Positions 50,451 to 61,390 of a DNA stretch of 64,000 nucleotides are shown here, piece by piece. Position numbers and translations under genes: made by a program. The notes beneath the pieces are model-generated. The model searched no databases, was not told the DNA's origin, and was given only the letters and a program-made list of their open reading frames with translations. The stretch lies in NCBI GenBank assembly GCA_027886175.1, contig JAJNNQ010000026.1:29530001-29594000 (forward strand), read 5' to 3'. Position 1 is the first letter of the stretch; each line of letters starts with the position of its first letter. This DNA is from Phylloscopus collybita. Taxonomy: Eukaryota > Chordata > Aves > Passeriformes > Phylloscopidae.

Positions 50451-50889
50451 TGACTTCAGTAACCTGTCTTTGAAGAGGACTGTGTCAATGTTTTTGAGGG
50501 TTTATAAATTCTTGAAGCGTGAAGATTTTTGCCTCATAATATTTATTGCAGTAGATTGCCTTATAATTATTAATAAGGATAAGAACTATCAGATTAATAC
50601 AGCATGCAGAATGTCAGGAAGCATTTCTGCTTTTAGAAATTGAAGGATTTAGATAATGTGTGCTCCCATGTCACTATTACTACAGATTCAAACCACTCAG
50701 ATCTTCTGTGGTTGTTTAATAGTTAATACAGAAAGCAAATAATGAGCTACAAAACAAATGTAGTTGAAAATGCTGTACTGTTTTTTGCTGGAGTAGAGCT
50801 ATTTTTAGCTAGTAGTTATTACAATGCTATTTTATATTTGTGACCAAAATAGTGTTGATAACACAGGGATATTTTAGCAATTATGGCAC
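50451..50889. other. Unique AT-rich DNA
   Basis: Nothing was recognised. Confidence 0.5.
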
Positions 50890-51320
50890 AGCATTGTGGT
50901 ATTCTCTCTTCCTCACATGAACCCAAAAGCAAGCAACTGGGATTACAAAAGAATTCGGGAGGCAACACATCTCAACAGGTGACCTAAATTGACCAAAGGG
51001 GTATTCCATGTCATATAATGTCATACTTGGCAATAAAGGCTGGTCAAAAGAAGGAGGAAGGGAGTGCATTTGGAACGATGGTATTTTTCTTTCCAAGTCA
51101 GTGTTAAACATGATGCAGTCCTGCTTTTCTGGAGATGGCTGAACACCTGTCTGCCCATGGGAAGAGGTGAATTAATTCCTTATTTGCCTTTGCTTACATG
51201 CATGACTTTTGCTTTCCTGATTAAACTGTATAAATCTCTACCCAAGGGTTTTACCCTTCTGATTTTCTTCCCCATCCCCCTTGGAGGTGCACGTTGAGAG
51301 CGGCTGTGTGGTATTTAGGT
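50890..51320 (+). mobile_element. Retroviral LTR, related to 7300-7610
   Basis: Plus-strand features in LTR order are 'aacacatctcaacaggtgac', 'aaggggtattccatgtcata', a TATA-like 'ggcaataaaggctggtc' (AATAAA at 51032-51037), 'ttttctggagatggctgaac', an ATTAAA signal near 51220 and a U5 'ttcttccccatccccctt' followed by 'gagagcggctgtgtggtatt'. This is a familiar avian ERV LTR. The end normally seen after 'ggtgcttagttgc' is not preserved. The frames at 50881-51297 are not genes. Confidence 0.72.
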
Positions 51321-52389
51321 GTCTAATGGGCCTATTGCACAACAGATACCAACCAGCCCAAATATACACATGCACAGCCTATTCATATATTAATATGTAT
51401 CTGCAAAACCTGACCTGTTTCTGATTACCATTCTATAAGAATAAATATTTAGGTAATCAGAAGTTAAGCAGATTGTGTCTAAAGTTCTCTTTTCTTATGC
51501 TTGCTTTTCACTAAAATTCCCATCCTAGCTTTCAACCAAAACTTAATTATTTAGCAAGAGACCATGTTTCAATGCATCCCTGCTCGAAAATTGTGGAAGT
51601 AATTTTTTTTATAAAAACTGCTGAAAGTATAATTCCATGCAAACAAAGATTGCAAAAGGAGAAGTAATATTGAATCTCAAAATCTGTGCATTCCATGATA
51701 CATGGTTATTAAAAATTCAGGTGAACCAAACACTTATTTTAAAATGAATTATTTAATTCAAAACATTCTGGAATCACAACAATAACAAAAGAAACTACAA
51801 CAACCCCCCAAAACCCCAAAACATTCATACTGAATGAATAGCTTCACTGACAGATGGTGTCTGAGAAAAGAACATGTCCCAAAGATTTCAATTTTTTAGA
51901 CTTCTGGCATACTGAAATGGACTATGCCTTTCAGAATTTAAAGAAAATCTATAACAAAATCTGATTTGGTAATAATATGAAATATCACGTGCAAGTATTC
52001 CCCCAGATATGTACATTATAAATGTTCTAAATCTAATTTTCTGAGTTTTTTAAAAAAACACATCATAGAACATTTTTGTTTTGACTGAGATATTAGAAGA
52101 CTCTCTGTTACAGGTTGTAACATAAGCTCAGATGAGTGATTCTAACTGCCTAGTAAGTACCAGTGCTTATCAGTCACTTCTAAGTCATGTAAATGTGACA
52201 CATAATTTTATCTAACCTTTGATTAGGATTGCTTTTAAGGAGTTTGTCAAAGAATCTATTTAAAGCTGGTTTAAGCATATCCTGGTGGTTTTCCTATTTT
52301 TCCTTTTCAGTATGACTTTGGCTGACATATTTATATTTATAATCACAGGTTTCCACATATCTAAGAACTACAATACAATCTAAATTTGT
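51321..52389. other. Unique AT-rich DNA
   Basis: Nothing was recognised except a short A/C-rich patch at 51778-51830. Confidence 0.5.
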
Positions 52390-53362
52390 TTAATAACCTC
52401 TAGTAAGGCTTTTGATGCTAGAGACTGGACTGAAAACTAGTTTGGTCCAGAGGGTTGTGACTAGTTGCCAAACTTCATCTGGAGGCCAGTCACCAGTGGT
52501 GTACTCTGTGCATTGATACTGAGTGAAATACTGTTTAACAGCTTGCTGAATGACCCAGAAGTTTGGACCAAGTGCACCCTCAGCAGGTTTGCAGATGATA
52601 CAAAATTGGGAAATACAATTGTTGTACCAGACAGATCAGCCTGGACAGGCTGAGCAATTGGGCTGCCAGTAGTCTCACAAAATTCAACAAAGGAAAATGC
52701 AAAATCCTGCAGAGGAATAACCCAAGGCACTAATACAGATTAGAGCCTAACTGGCTGGAAAGAAGCTCTGCAGAAAAAACTTGGGAGTCCTGGTAAACAA
52801 CTAGCTGACCATGAGCCAGCAATGTGCCTTTCATGGCAAAGGAGGTCAAAAGCATGCTGGGCTGCATAAGGGTTAAGATGTGCCTGAAGGTTGAGAGATG
52901 TGATCCTCCTCCTCTGCTCAGTACTGTTGGGACACATCTGGAGGTCTTAGTCCATGTCTGACTCCCCAGTGTAAGACACTCATGGATTGACTGAAACAAG
53001 TCCATTAAAAGGATATTAAAGTTATTGAATGTGATTGAAGCATTTTTAAGTTGAATATAGGCTGAGAAAGCTGGACCTGATCAGCCTGAAAAAGGCTTGA
53101 GGGAATCTTATCGATTGACACAAATTAAAACATGCAGAACTCAGTCAAAACACAAGAAAATATTTTATAATTTTTATTGTAGGAGTGGTCAAACTCTGGG
53201 ATAAACTACCCAGAGAATTTGTGGAGTGTCTACACTTAAGAGATATTAAAACCACAACTGGACACAGTCCTGGGCAACCTGATGGAGCCAACTGTTAAAG
53301 CATTGTTTTTGGACTAGAGAATCTCCAGAGGTTCCTTGCAATCTCATAGATTCTATGATTCT
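52390..53362 (+). mobile_element. CR1 LINE, ORF2 reverse-transcriptase part to 3' end
   Basis: Plus-strand relic running from the 'SKAFDA' region of CR1 reverse transcriptase through 'WRPVTSGV' and the catalytic FADD box (CTLSRFADDTKLGN at 52577-52618). It then runs through the C-terminal region to the CR1 tail 'tagattctatgattctg' at 53346-53362. Stops and frameshifts break the reading frame. The tail shows that this copy kept its true 3' end; the 5' side is truncated. The open frame 52465-52653 is the best preserved piece. Confidence 0.9.
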
Positions 53363-54257
53363 GCAAGTGTGTGAAATAGATTTTATGCAATAGGGTTTTT
53401 ATGTAATAAAGTTATAGTAAAACTGGAATCTAGGCAGCATCAGACAACAACAAATATAAATACATGTTTTAAAATACTAGCTTTTTTTACTATATCAGGC
53501 AAGTTAATACTTTTTTTACTATTTTAATTCTTTCCTACTTTTATTAATTTTTTTTGAAGTTAAGAATTATTGAGCAGAAAAAAGAGCATTCAGCTTTGGT
53601 AATATCAAATATTTGTGTATAGTATAGTGCACACTTTAATTTTCAGGTAGTTGTTCTGTCAAGCACATAATAATAGTGGAATTGCAGTGATGCTCAGATA
53701 ATGACATATTTTGACCAGTGGGAAAGGAGTCAGTAGGATCCCTTGTGACTCTAGACTTTGAATTTTTTTTTGTGCTGTCTTCTGAAGAACATGCTAAAGA
53801 GTGTATTCAATGCCTCAAATAGATGCCCTGTGAGACATGACAAAATTAGTCCTTTATGATTTAGTATCCACAAGCTATCCTCTATATTTAGCTATGAAGT
53901 GCTTAAAATGTTACTTTTTAAATGTAGCGCATTATTTTTTGAATGCATTATGATACTTTGGCTCACAATGAATAATCCTATATAATCAGAGTTGTCTGAC
54001 TAAGTCAGCTCATTTGCAAATGCTTTTCATCACAGTCTATTATAGTCCTCAGTCTTTCGTTATCTTCTCCATATCTTTAATTTTAAAGCATGTCAGAATG
54101 CCTGAAGAGGTTCACTAGATTTAACAATTGCATTAATATTTGCTGTTTGCAACGAGTTTAGCACATATTGGAAATCTCAGGTACTTGGTGGCTCAGACTT
54201 CATAAGCCTTTGTGTTTTCTTATGATAATAAGGAACATACTGTTAAAAGGGGCTGGT

Positions 54258-54470
54258 GGCCAAAAAAAAAAACACCCCCCAAAAAAACAAAACAAAAACA
54301 AAACAAACAAACAAAAACCCCACAAAACAAACAAACAAACAAAAACCCCAAAACCAAAAAAAACCAAACAAAAAAACCAAACCAAACCAAACCAAACCAA
54401 ACCAAAACCAAAACCAAAACCAAAACCAAAACCAAACAAAAAAAAACCACAAACAGAAAAAAAACCCGTT
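54258..54470. repeat. A/C-rich tract with (AAACC)n then (AAAACC)n
   Basis: About 210 bases of A and C only, apart from a few bases at the edges. It starts with degenerate CAAA/AAAAC motifs. It then becomes about five tandem AAACC units and directly about five tandem AAAACC units (54374-54435). The proline/lysine/threonine frames on plus and the phenylalanine/glycine/tryptophan frames on minus are artefacts of the repeat. Confidence 0.95.
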
Positions 54471-55004
54471 AAGAAGCAGGAAGAAGACCTTGAAGAATCA
54501 ATTGCTGGACATGATTTATGTTACCAAGACTGCACTAGTATTATTCAAGAAAATGGGAAAGTGAGAGTTTGAATTTTTGTTTCCATGTTAGTCTAGAAGA
54601 CAGCTTTCATATAATTCAGAAAGGTGTTATAAACTTGTTGAACATTTAAAAATGTACCACAAAGCCCTGGTTCATAAAAAATTCTCAATACAAATAAACC
54701 ATCCAGAATTATACTGATCTAAAATGAAGTTTTACCAAGAATGATGATCTAACTAGCTGTTTCCTTAATGAGCAATGAAGTGTCTGATAATTTGAAATAA
54801 TTCAACTTTCTTATTGTAATTTAATTTAGGTTATAACGCAAAGTGGATGTCATGCAGAAAATTTAAAGGGTGCTATCCATCATGACTCACACCCACTGCA
54901 TTTTATCAGACATTCTGTTACTTGCCACAAACCTTCCCTCAACTGGCTGGAAATACTGTGCTTTATGCATTCCTGGATATGGCTGGCCTTTTTGGGTGAC
55001 AGGG

Positions 55005-55043
55005 CATACAGCTAACTACTACTGAATAGTAGTTAGCTGTATG
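55005..55043. repeat. Perfect inverted repeat, 17-bp arms, 5-bp loop
   Basis: Arm CATACAGCTAACTACTA (55005-55021) is the exact reverse complement of TAGTAGTTAGCTGTATG (55027-55043), with the loop CTGAA. No mismatches. It lies just outside the left end of a CR1 relic and is not part of any repeat I recognise. Confidence 0.95.
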
Positions 55044-55189
55044 TTAATTTCAATGCCATCCACTGAAAACCCTAGATTTTTTTTTTTTTTTCTGCAGGGC
55101 TCTTCTAATCCTAAAATTTGTACATATAATTAGAATTACCTAATCCCAGGTGGAAAATCCAGTACTTGCTCTTATTAAATATCGTATGT

Positions 55190-56250
55190 TTGGTGGTGGC
55201 TTAGCTCTCTAGTCTACCCAGGTCTCTCTCTAAGACCTCATTATCCATGAGGGATTCTATAGCTCCCCCAAACGTAGTATCATCAGCAGACTTACGTACT
55301 GTATATTCAATTACTGTGTCCAGGTCACTTACAAAAAATTTGAAGGGCACTGGCTCTAAATCTTAGCCCTGGGGAACCGTTTTGGTAACAGGCTGCCTGC
55401 CTGATACAACATCATTTACTTTAACCCTTTAAAACCCTTTATAACCCATCAGCCAATTGCTCACTCAGCATGCTATAGACTTGTCTAGTTGCGAGCTGGA
55501 CATTTCCCCCAGAAGTATGTGAGAGACAGCATCCAAAGCTTTGTTAAAACCAATAAAACTACCAGAACACATCTACTAGCTTCCCTTGGTCAACTGAATG
55601 GGTGACTTTGTCCTAAAAGAAAACTAAGTAGATTAAACAGGACTTTCCCATCATGCAGACTGTGACAAATTGCTGTGTTGTTTCTCAAGTGGTTTTTAAT
55701 TCTCAGAATAACCTTCTCCATAATTTTACCAGGCACTGAACTGAGACTTATAGGCCTGTAATTACCATAGTCTTCCTTCTTAAAACTGGGACACCATTTC
55801 CCAGCTTCCAGTCAATGAGGGGCTCTCCAGAGTCACAAGACTATTGAAAGATAATGACAAGATGTCCCACGATGACATCAGCCAGCTCTTTTGGTACTCT
55901 GGAATGAATCCCATTGGGCCCCATAGATTTATATGCATCCAGCTGGAGCAGCAAATCTCAAACAATTTCAGAATTGGCTGAGAGTTCATTGTCACTTCAG
56001 TCATGGTCTTTCAATTACGGGCTTCCAGGATCCCAGAGCCAATCACTGGTGTTAAAACAGAGGTGAGGAAGAAATTAAACTTCTCTACTTTGTCTACATC
56101 GTTTTTTGTGAGGTAATGGACCTCATAAAATAACATATCAAGTTAATTTGTGATCTTTTGCTGTTAACATATTTTTAGAAAGCCCTTTTTGTTGTTTATC
56201 ATAGTGCTGACTAGTTTGAATTCTAATGAAGCTCTGGCCACACAAATCTT
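55190..56250 (-). mobile_element. CR1-type LINE, internal ORF2 segment
   Basis: The plus strand carries the reversed CR1 reverse transcriptase in order. First comes the region around the catalytic box ('cagcagacttacg', giving SADDTTFGGA-type sequence on the minus strand). Then come 'ccctggggaaccgttttgg' and 'cagcatccaaagctttgtta' (AFD region). Then come 'ttggtcaactgaatgggtga', 'ataaccttctccataatttt', 'accaggcactgaactgagac' and 'ggcctgtaattacc', followed by 'ccattgggccccatagattt'. It ends on the right in the linker ('agaaagccctttttgttgtt'). The best frame on minus is 55780-56004. Both ends of the element are missing and the copy is old. Confidence 0.85.
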
Positions 56251-57709
56251 CTTCCTACAGTGGTGAAATTTGTTGAAAATTCTTTGACAATTTGATGAAA
56301 GACATTTTTCTTACCAAATATTAAGATTTATTGTTTTACACAGCATGACTTTTTGGCATAAATATGGATGTAATATTTTAATTATCTCCTTTCTTGTAAA
56401 GTATATTAAATAAATCCCCATTTGTGTGAAATACTATCTACTGTTTGCTTAAATGCTATCTTATTGTTGCTTAAACGCTATCTTACTCTTGTTTAGTCAC
56501 TTATTGCACAAAATGGACTTATTAAACCATAAGGTAAAGAATTCCCATATTAGTCTTACCCTTTTCCTCCCTGCCCCATACCAAATGAAAGACTCAAGCA
56601 AATTGATTCAGTAACTTCACTCCAGTCTGAAGAAGTTACATTTTTGAAGTGAAAAACAGTCAAGTCCCATAAGTAATTCCTAAGGAAATGCATCTATTCT
56701 TAGTCTTGGAAACAGTGCATCAACAACTTTATATAACATAAAAACCATCTATATTACATTGTAATATATTTTAAACTCATTTTTACACTGATTATCTAAA
56801 AACCACACATAAATAAATGTAAACTTATATTTTTTAAAAAAATAAACATATTTTAACTATCAAACCACTTTAACATTTTGTGAGGTAACATACCCTTGAA
56901 AAACCTTGGGATTTTCCAAAAGAGACTTTCATTTTGATAGAGCACATTTTGAAAAGAATGATTGAATGTCTGCCTACATGAAATATATGTCTTATTGAAT
57001 ATCTGATTTTTATTTTTTATTTCTCTGGTTTATACAAAGACCAATGAAGAAAATATAATGACATATAATGATATGATATGTAAACTAAGTGAATTTCCTG
57101 CATTTATAATTCTGGCAGTATAAATTAGAATTATAGAATTATAGCAACATGCTTTTAAGAGTCAAATATGACATTGTGTAGACAGGCTACTTAGAAGATT
57201 AGCAAGATTGCAGAAACTGGAAACGATATTTGTAATGTATACCATTAAAAGGAAAATTTTTTTAAACAAAAAGTGGGAGAGCTGTCACGTTGGAAGTATA
57301 TTACTGAAAAATACACTTAGAAGCTGTATATTTAGTCAGAAGATATTATAAGTTAAAATATCAAAATATAAGAATATATTTAGGTTTATATTTTGGTTCA
57401 TTGTACTGTACCTATGACTGCAAATCCTAAAATAATCACAATTTTTAATCATTCCAAGAATGACGGGGTGAATGAGCAGCAACTAACTTTCCTTCATCAA
57501 GAACTATTCACACTCTGGCTATTTTATAGATAAAAAATGTAGCAATTGCAGGTGAGAGGTAGGAGACACCATACAGCTTGATTTTTGCAATTTTTTTGAT
57601 ACAGCCTACAATATTTTCCCCATAGGATTCCTATCAGGTGAGCAAAAACTTGATTGTAAAGCTGTAAAAAAAGAACAGTTATTAAAGGTTTACTGTGAAA
57701 CTTGAGGAA
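56251..57709. other. Unique AT-rich DNA
   Basis: Nothing was recognised in 1.46 kb. Confidence 0.5.
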
Positions 57710-58230
57710 CGGACTGAGCAGAATTCTAAGGGAGCCTGTGATGGCTCTAGTAATGTTCAGCAGTTTTATTAACAGCTTGGCTGACAGAATGGCAAGTACA
57801 CTGATTAAATTTACAGATGACATCAGCCTTTTGGAATCTGCAAGCACACTGAAGTTGGATTCAGAATAATTTTGAGAAAATGGAGAAACTTTCAGAAAAA
57901 GAGATGCAATTCTACAAGGACATTTGCAAGGTGGAAATAATCAGCTGCATGAAATGAGGACAGAGAATAATTGGCTAACTTATTGAAAAAATTGGGTTAT
58001 TTTATCTAGACAAAAAGGAGAAAGAAAGATCAAATAATAGCCTTTATATACAGAATATACCTGCCAAGAGTAAGGTAATAAGCTGTTTTCTCCAAGTCAC
58101 GTGTAAATAGGTTAAGAAGTGAGCATTACTTATGTCAGGATAATTTTATTTTTTTTTAGCTATAAAAATAGTTAAGCATTAGAACACTTTTGCTAGAGAA
58201 ACTTCATGACCTCTACCATTGCAAACATTG
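57710..58230 (+). mobile_element. Old CR1 reverse-transcriptase relic, sense
   Basis: Plus-strand sequence around 57735-57835 reads like the RT region before and through the catalytic box: 'ttattaacagcttggctgac' (LFNSFINSLAD) and 'attaaatttacagatgacat' (KFTDD in place of KFADD). Later parts match the C-terminal end: 'agttaagcattagaacactt' followed by 'ttgctagagaaacttcatg'. Divergence is high and the 3' tail is absent. Confidence 0.65.
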
Positions 58231-58407
58231 TAGTATTATGCAGCCACTTGCCCCTCTCCTCACTTCAGCCATACTATCAGTGGGAGCTGAGATGTTGCAT
58301 CCAGGTTACCCCAGACTTTGGAAGATGAATTAGCAATGTAGTCTGGGAGATGAATGGCAATGTGGTAGCCAAGGGCTGTGTGAAATGGGGAACCTAGACA
58401 TCTTGCA

Positions 58408-59064
58408 TGTGGAGGCCAGTGCACCTCCTAAACCAGAATACATGATGCTACCTTGGAGGGATGTTCCCTAAATCAACTAAGTCAATTAGGTCAGGGTGAA
58501 GAAAAGGAATCTTCTCCCAGGGTTCTTTGCAAGTATACCCCAGTTCTATTTCCTCAGTTGGCCCATTGGCCTCTCCACCCCTTTTCTCTCCTTCCCTAGA
58601 GTGTTCTCCCTTCCTTGACACCCCATTGGCCTCCCCACTCTTTTTCTCCCCTTCCCTGGAATGTTCTCCTTTCCTTGACACCCCATTGGTCCTCATTTGG
58701 TCCAATCTTCCATCCCTATTCTGCCCCTGTTTCCCTATTGGCTTTCCTTGCATCTTACCCTACCTCTGCACCACTTTCTCCTTCACCCATCAGTGTGTTC
58801 AGTGTTCTCAACTCTGCCCCTGCTACCCCATATACAAACCCTGTTCCTCCCTCACATGTGCTTTATCTTCGTCCCTGGACCCCTTCACGTGCAGCTGGGA
58901 TACACCTTCTCCATGGAACTTGACATGAAGACCCTTCCTGCTTTACTGCTGAATGGATTACACTGTCCAGTGTGTGTGTGAGTGTCTGTCAGCATGTGCC
59001 TCTGACACCAGTGACTCCTCAGTTGGGAAGGCTTAGAGAAGGTTGCAGGACTCTACCACCTCCA
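58408..59064 (+). mobile_element. Solo LTR of the same family as 5649-6258
   Basis: It starts TGTGGAGGCCAGTGC, like the other copy's TGTGGAGGCCCAGGG. The shared U3 content includes 'agagtgttct', several 'ccccattgg' or 'ccctattgg' boxes and 'ctctgcaccactttc'. A likely end is '...ctaccacctcca' at 59064. With this end the flanks are CTTGCA (58402-58407) and CTTGCT (59065-59070), a five-of-six match, as for an old 6-bp duplication. Four inverted CCAAT boxes lie at about 58565, 58625, 58685 and 58737. The part 58561-58680 is a 60-bp tandem duplication. The frames at 58448-58981 on both strands are not genes. The 3' boundary is the least certain part. Confidence 0.75.
58561..58680. repeat. Tandem duplication of a 60-bp LTR segment (two units)
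   Basis: Units 58561-58620 and 58621-58680 align without gaps with eight differences in 60 (about 87% identity). Each carries CCCATTGGC and 'ttccttgaca'. The duplication lies in the U3 part of the LTR. It is visible in the minus-strand translation as two copies of a 20-residue block beginning NGVSRKGEHSREGEK. Confidence 0.95.
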
Positions 59065-59106
59065 CTTGCTGTGACATTGCTGGTAATCAAACATGCCTAA
59101 AATTCA

Positions 59107-59300
59107 ATCACAGAATCATGGAATCAATGGGTGGTTTGAGTTGGAAGGAACCTTAAAGTTCATCAAGTTCCAATCCCATGTCATGAGCAGCAACACCTCC
59201 CGCTAAACCAGGTTACTCAATGCCCCATCCAGCCTGGCCTTGAACACATCCAGGAATGGGGCACCCACCATTTTTCTGGACAATCTAGTCCAGTATCTAA
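59107..59300 (-). mobile_element. CR1 LINE 3' end, short copy
   Basis: Antisense CR1 from its 3' tail (TCACAGAATCATGGAATCAA, then 'tggtttgagttggaaggaac'), through 'cttaaagttcatcaagttcc', 'ccccatccagcctggccttg' and 'acacatccaggaatggggca', to 'gtccagtatct'. It is truncated after about 195 bases and followed by an A run. It is among the better preserved CR1 pieces in the window. It lies 43 bases beyond the LTR that ends at 59064. Confidence 0.95.
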
Positions 59301-60810
59301 AAAAAAAAGGCATTATCATCTTTAGAAACAGTGGAGAGCACAGGGCTCATTGAGCTTTCCTGCACACCAGTATCTTGTCCTGAGCAGAGACACCTCTCAA
59401 GACTGCTCCTCAAGACTGAGAGATTTCTTGCTGCAACAGTAAGTGACTAATAGCACACCAAACTTTGAAGTTTAGGTGAATGATGTGGGAGATTGATTGT
59501 GAATGTGTTCTTTTAGATATAAATGTTGACCATGTCTGGGACTAAGCTGCATGTAAACTCTTTGAGATGGAATTTAGAATACAAAGGGACATTTTTGACT
59601 CTCATGACTCAGTGTGTGTGCGGTGTTCCTCTGACAGTTTTGTCTTACCCTCTCCTGTATGAGGTAAATAAACAAGTGTACCTTGCTGTTGAATCTTGAT
59701 AAACCACTGTTTCATTTCCTATCAAGCTCCGTTAAATCACTTTTTATATCAATGAGCATATTTTCACTTGTTTCCTACAAGGGAAGTGAGTGGCTCCATC
59801 AACTACAATACATTTTTAAAGAAAATAGGAATAGGCTAGCTGATCTTTCCATACTAATGGGGTGAACTAGCCAACCTATTACTGATGCTGTTTTGTGAGA
59901 TTATATGTATGTGTATACATATATGTAGACTTGAAGTTCCATGCTTCATTGCAGCTAAGTATCACTTAACAAATTAATATCAAATATTAGAAACTAAGCA
60001 TCATGACTAATTTTTAACCATGAACCTTTTTGCCAGTTAAAGCTCACATGTCTACCTGCAGTACTGTAACATAAGTGAACTCTTATAGCCTCATCCCAAG
60101 TCTGTTTTACTTTCCTTTTTATATACGTGTACATTGTCAGCTACGCTACGTTGTGTGAATGATCTTAGAGAAAAGGATATTGCCATTTGTTCTGATTTTT
60201 ATTTCAATTTATGTTGCTCTCTGTCTTAACTTACGTCACTCCAGAATATCTTATTGGGGGAAAAAAAGAGATCAGAATCATGTCTAGGACAAATTAACTG
60301 CTTAGCACACTCTTAAAACTGCTTAATTAGAAGCACATTCTTAGGTTTTTTGTAGAAATTCTAGAGTTTGCATTCTACAGTAGAGTACTTAATGAAAGAA
60401 AGAGACAGGCTGATGTATCGTACAGAGTTGTATGGAATATATAGAATATTTTGGTTGGAATGTTTTGCTAATTACTCCTAACACTTATAGAGAAAAAGGT
60501 GCTGCTGAGAAGGAATGGCCAGTGAAAAGAAGTAATCTTTGTCAGTGTCTGCAAATGTGATCCCTTCCATTGTTCAGAAAATTTTGGCAGCTAAAAATAG
60601 TTCAGATAAATAGACTGTCCAGTCAGTATGACCAGATTCTATTTTTCATCCTTTTATCCTAGTAAGTTTGTGACAGATACTTTCTTCGCAATGAATTATA
60701 GATGACACATACACAGAAATTTCAGTTGTTATTGTAATGGCATTCTGAATATAATATGAGGTTATATATGTATATAATATGGAATTATACTGATCTGATA
60801 CATCAGTAGA

Positions 60811-60880
60811 TTATAATAGTATATAGTAGGTTATAATGCTTTATAACTTATAATAGTATATAGTAGGTTATAATGCTTTG
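60811..60880. repeat. Tandem duplication, two copies of 37 bp
   Basis: The block TTATAATAGTATATAGTAGG continues 'ttataatgcttt'. It occurs at 60811-60842 and again at 60848-60879 with no mismatch, giving a unit of 37 bases. The sequence is extremely AT-rich. Confidence 0.95.
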
Positions 60881-61367
60881 ATATCCACATCTATCACTGT
60901 TTGGCTCTCTAAAAAGAACTCAAGAGGACAGGAGAAAACATATATTTTAGCTTACCTTAGTTCTTGTATGGAAAGCAAGGGTTGGCAGCTTGGTGCAAAC
61001 ACAGCAGTTGAAAGCAGCTGCAAAGTATTCTCAGAAGATATTTGTATGGAAGTAGTCACTGGGAAAGATAGAAAATGATATATTATCAACACTAACAGAA
61101 GAGTTTGACACAGACGAATGTGAATCTATGCTGCAAGCAGGACGCAGTACCTCTGTCTCTTTCAGTGTAGTCTGTGGATTGACATTTTACCAGGGATTGA
61201 AGAGGTAACGATTCCCAGAAGACTGAAATATCATTATCAATATTTCACATGGGCAAAAATACTATGTGATTTCTGTAATCATTCATAAGTTATCGATAAA
61301 GAAAGTGTCTAGATATTCTCTATCAGTATCAGAAGAAATTCTGAAAGTGTATAAGTAAAATGGTTAG

Positions 61368-61390
61368 CAAATAAATAAATAAATAAATAA
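61368..61390. repeat. (AAAT)n microsatellite
   Basis: About five to six tandem AAAT units. Confidence 0.9.

Larger units (their letters stand above)
53363..55189. other. Unique AT-rich DNA with (AAACC)n and a hairpin
   Basis: Apart from the A/C tract at 54258-54470 and the inverted repeat at 55005-55043, nothing was recognised. The 134-codon plus frame at 54168-54572 is the translation of the repeat. Confidence 0.55.

Noticed and set aside
54168..54572. 134-codon proline/lysine/threonine-rich frame, with mirror frames on minus
   Set aside because: Translation of the A/C simple repeat.
58448..58981. Frames of 94-133 codons with an internal 20-residue repeat
   Set aside because: They lie within a solo LTR. 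The repeat is the 60-bp U3 duplication and not a protein repeat.
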